NCBI GenBank assembly: GCA_016584305.1
Contig: JACEEZ010002694.1
Coordinates: forward strand, 23,133-87,132
DNA from: Chionoecetes opilio
Taxonomy: Eukaryota > Arthropoda > Malacostraca > Decapoda > Majidae
DNA: 64,000 nucleotides
Reading direction: 5' to 3'
The notes below the pieces were generated by a model. That model worked only from the letters and a program-made list of their open reading frames with translations, searched no databases and was not told the origin of the DNA. Of the stretch, positions 55,191 to 64,000 are shown piece after piece. The translations under genes and the position numbers were made by a program. The stretch's first letter is position 1, and every line of letters begins with the position of its first letter.

Positions 55191-57640
55191 GAGACAAAAC
55201 CTACAGCTGTTTTTGACAGACTGATGACCAGGGCTGAATTTGGGGGATTTAAAGATTGGGGGTCCTAAGGAAATTTACTAGTGCATGTGGTCGTGTGTAG
55301 GGTACATACAAAAATCAATGCATTCTTTTTTGGGGTTGGAACCTTTCAATGCAGCATTTTATATTTAAAGAAAAAATGGTACTTTCCAATTTTCATTAAA
55401 ATTTTTATTAGCCCTCCTAATTAAGGGGTGAGGGTGGGTTTCATCCCCCCCCCCCCCACACACACACAGACCCCCCTAAGCCCAGCCTCACCAGTAAGGA
55501 AAAGCTTGGGGGTTTTGGAGTGGAGGGGGCGGGATGAAAGGTGACCTTGGGGGTTCCCGGGTTGGGCCCGGCACACCCGCGGGGGGGCCGTGCAACCCTG
55601 ACCCGCTCAGCCAGCAGCCCCACTTTAAAATCTGGGGGGGGACCTCAATTTCCCTCAAAAGCAAAACCCCCATTTCCCCCGGTTAAAAGAGGGTTGGGGT
55701 GGGGGGCACGTGACTGACAGTAAGGAAACCCCCTGTGTACAAAGACGTGACAACAGGGCCCAGGCCCCTAGCAAAGGGCCCCTACAAAAAAATAGGATAC
55801 AGATGATACGGGTTTTTTTTTTAGAGGAACCGCCAAGGATACAGGAAGGCTATATTATGTCCCACAGCAAGTCAGGTTTTGGTTTAAAGGGGATACTGGC
55901 ATGACTCATTTACATACGCTACTTATTGGGTTGGGTTTTACAACCCCCCAAAAACATTCCCCGGGTTCACAGTGTCCTTCCTCATCCCCTTTGAGCCCTT
56001 TGTGCCTCACCTGAAACTTTTTCTCTGCCAGGGGGTCCTCTGCTCCTTTGGCCCCCTGCCCCTTTCCACCTCCAGGGGCGTCACCAGCATCCGGGGTCGT
56101 TGCGGCCCCACCCTTTGGCCCCGGGGGGTTTAGCAAAGTAAAAAACATTCTTTCCCCCCCCCCCGCCTTCAAACACCGGCCTCACCACCGACAAAAACCC
56201 TGTCCCGCAGAGCTGTGTTCGGGGTGGGGGGGACCGGGGGACACAAGGGGAAAAAGGGGGCAAGGTACATCTAGACATGACTGCCCCTGAAAAAACAAGC
56301 AAAACCCCGAAAATTAGAAAACATCAGGGGCCATATCCCCCCCCAAAATATTAATAAAGTGTGCAAATTTTAGTCACCCAAAAATATAATTTAAAGTTTA
56401 TTTTTTTCTTTAGATAACTTTTTGTCTGTCTCATCTCGACAAGGGTACCCCTATTTTTAAAGGGTTATAAGACGCAAATTTTTTGCTTTTTTTTTCCCTG
56501 TCCAAATTTCCCTGTTTCTGAGACCCGACTCATTTTTCCCCCCGGGCCCAAACTTTTTGTGTTTTTTTGATGGAGATACAGTGTTTTTTTAAAGCAAACG
56601 GCGGGCCATAACCCTTCATTAAAATAATTTTTATTATTATTTTTTTTTCTATGGGTTTTTTGGAAAAAAAAAACGGCCCTCGTGGAGAATTTTTTTTTGG
56701 GTCCCCTCCCGTCTCAGCTCCCTGGCCCACGGTCTTTTGTTGGGCCCAATTTTGTATTTCTGCTGCATGTTACCCCGCCCGGGGGAGTCTCTCTCTCCCC
56801 CCCCCCCCCCTCTCTCTCTCTCCCCTTTTCTCTTTTCTCCTCCTTCCTTTCCTTTCCTTTTCCCCTTTTCTCTCTCTCTCTCTCTCTCTCTTCCCCCTTT
56901 TTTTTTTTTTCTCCTTTTTTTTTTATCTACTATTTTTTTCTCCCTCCCCCTCCTCTTCCTTCTCCCCTTCCCTCCTCCACAAAGGAAAAAAATTCAAGTA
57001 ATACACATACTGGCTTAAAGATATGTTTGTGTGTGGGGGGGGTGTTGTGTGTGTGTGACTTTACTTGATCTGGTCAGAGAGGTTAGGTAGCCAGGTCCCC
57101 TTAACCCCCTCTTCTTTTCCCTTTTTTTTGTACTCTCTTCTTTAAATTTCTTTTGCGTTTCCCCTTTTTCTCTCTCTCCTTTTCTCCCCCTCTCTCTCAA
57201 AACCCCCATATTTTTTTTGTCAGTATAGGGTTTTAAACAATGTGAAAAAATTCCCTATATATTTTCCCCAACAAATGGGGTCCCCCTTTTTTATTTTAAA
57301 TTTCCCCTTTTTTTCTTTATAGGGGCTTTGGGAAAAATAAGGGGGGCTTTTTGTTACCCCTTTTTTGTTGTCCCTTTGGCCCCGTTCCCCCTTTTGATGT
57401 AAAAATTAAAAAAATTTAAAAAAAAAAAAATTATAATTAATACATATAGGTATATAAAAACCTCTTCTCTTCTCTCTCCCTCTCTCTTCTCCTCTCTCTC
57501 TCTCTCTCTTATATATTTTATATATATAAAATATATATTATATATATATATTATATATTTTATATATATAAAATATATAAAATTTGAGAGAGAGAAAGAG
57601 AGGGGAGGGGAGATTGATATATATAGAAGATAATTATATA
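55191..57640. other. Noisy sequence with CT and AT microsatellites
   Basis: Short GC-rich blocks at 55440-55780 and 55980-56290, a CT/T-rich tract at 56780-56990 and AT/CT tracts at 57470-57620. No gene recognised. Confidence 0.5.
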
Positions 57641-57649
57641 TATTTTCGG

Positions 57650-57900
57650 GGTTTACCTGAAGATCCGTCACCCCCCCAATGTCCACCTGAAAAATCCGTC
57701 AACCCCCGGGTTTCCCCCCGAAGAACCTCACCCAAAGGGAAAAACCCACCTGGGAAAATCCATCCCCCCCAGGATATTCCCAACCCGAAAAAAACCTTTA
57801 CCCCCGGATATCCCACCTGAAATCCGTCCCCCCCAAAGGGTTTCCCACCCGAAGAAACCGTCACCCCCGGATATCCCACCTTGGATCCATCACCCCAGCC
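57650..57900 (+). repeat. 31-bp minisatellite, left block
   Basis: About eight noisy copies of ccaggatatcccacctgaag plus atccgtcaccc. Confidence 0.8.
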
Positions 57901-57904
57901 CACA

Positions 57905-59150
57905 GTGAATCTAATTTATGAAATTAGGATAACAAATATATTCCTTTGTGTTATGCATCTTTATTGTGAACATTTAAAAAAAAAACATGAGTAATATACA
58001 GTTCCAAAATACAAAATACATTATAATTACTCGGTATAATACAGAATTTCCAAATAATACAGAAGTTCCAAAATACAGTACGATACATATTACACAGGGC
58101 ATTGAACAGCAATTTGTTGGCATATAATTTCAAGAGGATTATCTAAAAAAACGATCATGCCACATGAATTCCTGAATGTAAGAATTTATAAAGCTTCGTT
58201 TGCAGCCATGCATGGTCTTGATATAGCTCTTGTGTTTTTTCCCAAATACGATTCAATCGTTTGTGTGTGCACACCATTTATTCACATCCACAAAATTGAC
58301 TGATGGTTTACAGTCCTGTGCGTGTATCCAAGACCTTGAATGTTGCGGTATGCTCTCCACTCATCACTGTGAATTTGACTGATCCTTTGGTCAACCACTT
58401 GTATATTATTGGAAGAAGTGTGGCAGCATCCCTTGCCTCGACAATTTCCATGTAGCCAATTGCCGGGCTCCTGCTCGTGTCGACGATACCGAACCCCCAA
58501 AAATAGGAGAGTGTGGTGCACGTCCACGATGATGTTTCGGCTTATGGGAGAAGCAAGTTTTCACAATTTCTACGGTGATCCAGGTCCGCCAAGCTTGATT
58601 GGGTTTGCTTCAAAGTACACAGTACAGACCTCCCGAAAAAGCTGTAGCAGTCCACCATTGTTTTCTCAGATAGGTTCACCTGACGGCTGCTGCTGTTTCT
58701 CCAAGACGCTTGCTCCAAAGATACATAACATGAACCATTGCTGAAGTGAAATTCCGAGAACAGGCAAAAAAAGATCCAATTCTTATAGACTTAGTGGATT
58801 TATACTTCAGGCAGTCTTTAGTTTTGCATTTCCACAAAAAAACAATCCTTCGATCTGGAGTATTTTGTCCAATCATCCACTGGATCACAAGTATCACACT
58901 TTATTTCACGCTTTAAAAGTCTGTTTTGTTGAAGCCACCGAAAAACTAGTGGAATCATCAGACAACAGCGGCAGGACAGTAGTTTGGGAAGGTATTGCGT
59001 TGCCAATGGTCGACGGACTCCTATGATTAAATTTCGTTTACCCCACAAAATTTTTATATAGTCCTCCTACCTGATGGAGGGTCCTGACTCCTCCCTTTTA
59101 TCCATTTGACCGGGACCTCATTTGCAAGGTTAAGTCAGATCAGTCTTGAC
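57905..59150 (-). mobile_element. Merlin/ISXO2-type DNA transposon with broken transposase
   Basis: On the - strand, fragments in several frames follow the order of an IS1016/ISXO2-like DDE transposase: RWLQQNRLLKREIKCDTCDP (N-terminal Cys pair), TVEIVKTCFSHKPKHHRGR (the region where VEIDES carries the first Asp in relatives; here the Asp is not seen), and QIHSDEWRAYRNIQGLGYTH (the second-Asp motif HSDEWRAY) with TVNHQS after it. Longest open piece is 58282-58527. Frameshifts and missing residues mean it is inactive as written. It is flanked on both sides by the same 31-bp minisatellite. Confidence 0.75.
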
Positions 59151-59159
59151 CCCACATTA

Positions 59160-59340
59160 ATTAAATTACCCCACCTAAGAATTTGTCACCCCAGAATGTC
59201 CCCCTGAAGATCCGCCCCCCAGGAATTTCCCACCTGAAGATCCGTCACCCAGGATTTCCCACTGAAGAACCATAAACCCCAGGATATCCCACCTGAAGAT
59301 CAGTCACCTGCCAAACTCTGGGGTGACGGATCTTCAGGTG
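59160..59340 (+). repeat. 31-bp minisatellite, right block
   Basis: About five copies of the unit found at 57650-57900; the last is inverted (ggggtgacggatcttcaggt). Confidence 0.85.
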
Positions 59341-59500
59341 ATCCATATTATCTATCTATCTATCTATTATATTAAAATCTCTCTCTCTCTCTCTCCTCTC
59401 TCCTCTCTCTCTCTCTCTATATATAATATAATATATATATATATATATATACATATATAATATATATATATACATATATTATATATATTAGGGTGGCACT
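59341..59500. repeat. TCTA, CT and AT microsatellites
   Basis: Consecutive simple repeats tatctatctatct, ctctctctctc and atatatatat. Confidence 0.9.
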
Positions 59501-60128
59501 TAGCCATATAGTGAATTTTATTTTACCCGATTTTAGTGTGGCGGGGGTTTTTCTGGTTTCATTCCCGTACAAAATAATGTGTGCAAAAGGATTTTAAAAA
59601 ATATTAATATTTAGAGGTCGCGAATTGAGGCAAAGTTGACATTTTTCGGGAAAAAATAACTTTTTCAAATTACTTTAAACATTTTTCGAACAACATTTTC
59701 CATCATTAAATTGCTTTTCCCGACGTATTTTGGCTTTTTTTTGTCTAACAATTGTTTATTACACCACTTCCGGTCGATCGGAGCCAGGCCAGGTCAGGCC
59801 CAAAAAACAGGCAAAAACCGTTAGCCCGCGTTCCGGGGCCGTATTTTGCCCGTTGGTTGGCTCAGTCTTAGTGCACGTTTCGACCGGAAAGGAGTGTCGG
59901 TTGGCACCGTGGGCTTTTAGAAACTGTTTACCAACGCCTCTAAAACATTTTGGTTCGTTTTTTATTCGCTCTTTTTACATTTTGTTGCCCAGAAAGTGCT
60001 GTGTTTCGGGGAAATTTTCCCAATCATCCTCATCCATTTGACATGTTTCTTCTTTACGCTTTTACATAAATTTTTTATATAATTTGACTAATAATAGCCT
60101 TCCCCTCTCCTGTTTCCCCAGAGTTGCG
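59501..60128 (+). other. 5' flank of the orphan gene
   Basis: Non-coding; base composition rises in GC from about 59760. The T-rich tract before ttccccag near 60121 suggests an intron ending just before the ATG. Confidence 0.4.
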
Positions 60129-62459
60129 ATGGCCCGACGACTAGGTCAAACACGACTGTGTACCTTGTACATAGTACACTGAACGAACTTACGGGAAGCC
60201 GACTCCCAACACAGGACAAGCTCTCCGTCTGTTCCTGCACCTCATTTGGAACTGAAGCACGAGAAGAAGCCCGCGGCGGCCAAGGTGATCGATGAGGTAC
60301 TCGCATTCTGGGCCCGGGCACGCATTCCAGCCCAGGCAGCCCACCGGGCGCGCGACCAAACTATCCGATCTACGATGAGTGGGTCTCCTTGAAGAAGAGC
60401 AAGTCGAAGCGCGGGCCGACCCAGGTGGCGAGGGAAGAGGCATTGTCGCATCCTGCGTCGCCTCTTCGACATCGCGCACCAAGATGCGCTTACACTCCTC
60501 ACAGAGGAAGGGGAAACGGTCCTTCCTGCTGGCCCAAAGGGAGGACGAGCCCCCGGTTCTTCTCGGTTCTCGAGACATGTCCCTTGCTGTCAAAGAGAAG
60601 AAGGTCAAGGAGAAGTTGGAGTCAACGAATCCCCGGCGGGCGGAAGCGGAGGCGAAAGGGGTGCCTTGAGCTTGACCGGTCCGTTGTGCTTTCGGCAGTT
60701 CTTCCGCGGGCCCAGTTCTTCCGACTCCAGTGCCAGTTGCCGGAAACAGTCCTACCCGGCCGTTGCGGCGTGCACACGAAGGGAACGTCTTCAACGATGG
60801 CGACGACGAGAGGCCCTCAACGTCGGCACATACTCCGAAGCGCATGCGGGCGAGCGTGCGAAAGTCCGCCCTCAACAGGAACTGGCCGCCGCGCTCGACC
60901 GGACCAAGGTGTCCAAACGCAATGCGGTTCACGTTTTGTCAGCTGCAGCACGGAACTTAGGACACAAAACCCCCGCCGAGCTGGTGCTGAACCGCGAACC
61001 TTCAGGCGCGTCGGATGAAGTTCGAGAGGAGGCTGCAAGGAGATCAAGGCCGCGTTCAACCCGACGCCGTTCTCATCGTCCACTGGGACGGAAAAAATCG
61101 TCCCGGAGAGCGATGGCGGGGGAGGGAGCGTCGACGGCTCCCGGTCCTGGTGTCGGGGGGCGGAGTGGTCAAGCTCCTCACCGTCCCCAAAACTCCCGTC
61201 CGGGCCGAGCACAGGACTGCGCTCAGGGGCCCTGCTCACAGCGCTGGAGGACTGGGAGCTGGAGGGCGGGGCCGCGGTCTCAGCTTCGACACCACGGCGG
61301 TGAACAGCGGGCTGGTGAACGGGGCTTGTACCCTCATCGAGGGGAGAAGCTGGATCGGCCCGTCCTCCACCGGCCCGCCGGCACCAGTGTACGAGTGGTC
61401 CTGGAGAAGGCCTTCTCCACCCGCCTTTGGAGTCCGAGCGGGCCCGACATCCAGCTGTTCAAGAGGGGTTTCCCAAGGCGGGTGGGAGTTCATCGACAGG
61501 ACCCCGCCGGAGCCGTTCACCGCCGATGACGTTCCGGAGCGGGACGAGCTGCTGGTCAACTTCCGCCGCTTCCTCGACCACGCCCAGCCCCGGGCCGACT
61601 ACCGGGAACTTCTGGAGCTCTGCGTAATTGCTCTCGGCGGAGTTCCGAAGCGCGGGGATCCGCTTCTCCGCCCCGGAACCCCTCCACCGGGCCAGGTGGA
61701 TGGCAAAGGGCATCTACGCTGTGAAGGTCTTCCTCTTCAGGGAGCAGTTCCGGCTGACGGCAGCCGAGGCCCAGGGCATCAGGCGCTGTGCGCTGTTCGT
61801 CGTCCGCAAAGTACGCCGCCGCCTGGTTTCCGGACTTTCCCCTCGCCGCTGCTGCGCCGGCGCTGGACCTGGCCTTCGTGAACGCGCTCCGCGCCTACCA
61901 AGACAAGGAAGCTGTGAAGGCGGACAGTCCCGGTCTTCGGCCGCCACCTGTGGTACTTGAGGCGAGCGGCGGTGGCTCTGGCACTCTTCTACCCGACCTT
62001 CCCCTCGGGGTCAAGCGAGACATGGTCCAGGCCATAGGGCTTGCAGGAGGAGGAGGAGGGGGGACGAGGACCCGCCCCGCAAGTCCGCATGGGGCATCAA
62101 GGGGCGCCGCTCTCCCCGACCAAGACGGTTTGGGGAGCTTCGTCACGCCGTCGTTTCCCAAACAAACTCTTCAAGATCCTCGACCTGGAAGGCGGGGTTT
62201 TCCTCAACAAGGATCCAGCCGACTGGGAGGAGGGGCCAGCAGCTACCAAGCCGCCCCTCGTGTAGTCCGGGAGCTGCGGGTGGTGAATGACTTCGCCGGA
62301 GCGCGGTTTGTGGCGCTGATGCAGGCCTACAACCAGGCCCTCACGAAGGACGAGGAAAAAAGCGCCAGTTCCTCCTGCAGGTCGTTGAGGACCACAGGAA
62401 GCGGTACCCCCACGCCCGCAAGTCGACTGCGACTGCTAAACCAGGCCACAAAAGAGTGA
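60129..62459 (+). pseudogene. GC-rich conserved orphan gene, possible RNase H-like transposase, multiply frameshifted
   Basis: An acceptor-like ttccccag is followed by ATG (MARRLGQTRLCTLYIVH). The protein then has to be followed through roughly a dozen frame changes: AKVIDEVLAFWARARIP, SLKKSKSKRGPTQVAREEA, RDMSLAVKEKKVKEKLEST, LAAALDRTKVSKRNAVHVL, IVHWDGK (near 61080), RLPVLVSGGGVVKLLTVPK, SFDTTAVNSGLVNGACTLIE, RADYRELLELCVIALGG, RARWMAKGIYAVKVFLFREQ, VVNDFAGARFVALMQAYN. I recognise these as motifs of an uncharacterised, repeat-associated protein family of arthropods and cnidarians. HWDGK and FDTTA..N.G could be acidic active-site strands of an RNase H-like fold, but that is inference. The segment is far more GC-rich than its flanks. 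AATAAA lies at 62578. Confidence 0.65.
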
Positions 62460-62577
62460 GAGATGGGGCCCACTGCCCATGATCCCCCCCCCCCCCCGAT
62501 GAGGGGCTAATACTCGCAACAGAGGGGGACCTGGAGTAGACCAGCATTCCGGTGTGACCAAAACTGAGTGAAATACC

Positions 62578-62583
62578 AATAAA
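62578..62583 (+). terminator. Possible polyadenylation signal
   Basis: AATAAA about 120 bp downstream of the orphan reading frame. Confidence 0.5.
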
Positions 62584-63255
62584 CAATATGAAAATGACTA
62601 AGAAAATGCCTTTTTAAACATCCAATTATAGTGTAACAAACACGTCAGAAACGAATTTGATAATCTTGAAATTTGAATCTTAGGCTTTTGAGCATAAAGG
62701 TGTTTCTGCACGTACTGGTCGACCCATTTCTTCACCTTCGCAATCTGCAATCGCTCACACTCACATGATTTAAATCACCCTTTTTCTATGAATGACTTTA
62801 GTATCCTATCCAAGGCACACTACCCTAGTGACCTAAATTATTAGAAGCTATACACATCAAGCATTGTCCCCTGATCTTTAAAAACCAAGTCATTTCACAC
62901 CAACTACATATACTCAAATGATACCACTGTTCGATTGCCCGACTCTCGGTTCGATCCCCCACCCAAGTGAAATGTTACCCACGAAACTAGGTTCATTCAG
63001 TCCTCTACCAAATCAGACAGCATACAACCACCAAGGTCCGGGTTTAATACAAAATTATATTTTATTTATTAGTTAGTAATTTAGATAATATAGGAATATT
63101 TATTGTTTCTTAGAATTAATTTTTTAGATGTTCGCTTTTTAGCATTGCAATATATTAAATTTGTAACTATTTTTAGCCTGATGATGCCAAGTGCCTTGGC
63201 GAAAAGTTGCGCATAAACAACCCCAAGTATGACGAGTGTCTTTTTCACCCTGAAA
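62584..63255. other. AT-rich intergenic sequence
   Basis: No coding sequence or RNA gene seen. Confidence 0.5.
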
Positions 63256-63284
63256 CATCAAGATGTACTATATATATATATATT

Positions 63285-63323
<39 letters not shown>

Positions 63324-63391
63324 TATATAATATAAATATATATGAATATTTCACATTGATTTGGGCCCTACCGACTAAAAAAATATTGTGC

Positions 63392-63471
<80 letters not shown>

Positions 63472-63640
63472 AGATGAGGAGGAGCGACGAGAGAGAGAGA
63501 GGAGAGAGAGAGTAGAGAGGAGAGAGGGGAGAGAGAGAGAGAGAGAGAGAGGGGAGAGAGAGAGGAGAGAGGAGAAAAGGAGAGAGAGAGAGAGAGAGAA
63601 GAGGAGGAGAGAGAGAGAGAGAGAGAGAGATAATTGATAA
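63256..63640. repeat. AT and GA microsatellites
   Basis: (AT)n at 63270-63345, then interrupted (GA)n at 63394-63631. Confidence 0.95.
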
Positions 63641-64000
63641 TGATAATTGATAATTTTATTGGCCTTAATATTATACAAGTTATTATACATGTAGAGAAAA
63701 TGTCAAAGCCTTTGGGCCATTGAGTCGTAAATCTTTTAGGACTTTATGCTAAAATAAGAGGTCAGCAGATGTAGCGTGTAGGACGGCTAATGCTAATTTA
63801 CATATGAAAAACTAAATTAAATAAAAAAAAATATATCCCTACTGAATATATACTAATTTTTTCAATTTAAAATTTAAAAAAATTTAATTTAAATATATTA
63901 AAGAATATACACAAACAAGCATTCATACCATAACCCAAGGGTTTTACAAAACCATAAAAAAAAATAATAGTTTTTTTCCTTTTTTGCATTTAAGGATTTA
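63641..64000. other. AT-rich end of the window
   Basis: Nothing recognised. Confidence 0.5.

Noticed and set aside
56651..57068. Pro/Leu/Phe/Ser-rich frames
   Set aside because: Translations of the CT- and T-rich tract.
60189..60932. 247-codon - strand frame in the GC-rich gene
   Set aside because: GC-rich DNA keeps antisense frames open; family motifs are all on the + strand.
62930..62970. tRNA-like B box (ggttcgatccc)
   Set aside because: No A box at the right distance and no cloverleaf arms found; insufficient for a tRNA or SINE call.
63356..63690. Arg/Glu-rich and Ser/Leu-rich frames
   Set aside because: Translations of the GA microsatellite on the two strands.

Overview
This is eukaryotic DNA. 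It has spliced exons with GT-AG introns, transposable elements of several classes, long minisatellites and microsatellites, and no operons. The encoded proteins and the element set suggest an arthropod, most likely a crustacean; that placement is inference from protein resemblance and not proven here.

The main gene is the N-terminal HEAT-repeat part of the checkpoint kinase ATR, roughly residues 350-1000 of the human protein as I recall it. No kinase domain is present. The same exons occur several times. Copy A (1-8080, + strand) holds exons 4-10 with many small indels. Copy B (8086 to about 21574, + strand) holds exons 1-12 and is clean up to about 20.1 kb. The sequence then folds back around about 25.8 kb. 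The inverted copy (C, 30108-39835, - strand) runs from exon 12 back to exon 7. A single N at 39836 follows. Copy D (39837 to about 48.35 kb, - strand) repeats exon 7 with extra insertions and then continues through exons 6, 5, 4, 3, 2 and 1. About 48.4-57 kb should be true upstream (5') sequence of ATR on the - strand, but it is too noisy to give a gene model.

The two arms mirror each other in quality: where one is clean the other is riddled with homopolymer indels. This argues that much of the palindrome is an assembly product of one locus (fold-back or unmerged haplotypes with uneven polishing). It does not exclude a real duplication.

The introns are packed with non-autonomous DNA transposons: piggyBac-like TTAA elements, two perfect fold-back families, a 467-bp TIR family, hAT-like elements and a Tigger-like element. 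They also hold LINE remnants (an RT C-terminal tail plus 3' tails) and VNTRs with units of about 21, 26, 33 and 45 bp. The intron between exons 11 and 12 side of the apex holds a degraded Ty3/gypsy element with an env-like third ORF. Copy D carries the end of a Ty1/copia element and its LTR.

From 48.4 to 64 kb there are two large minisatellites, a broken Merlin/ISXO2-type transposase nested in a 31-bp repeat, and a GC-rich multiply frameshifted gene (60129-62459). That gene belongs to a metazoan family I recognise by its motifs but cannot assign a function; it may be an RNase H-like transposase. It is the least explained protein-coding unit in the window.
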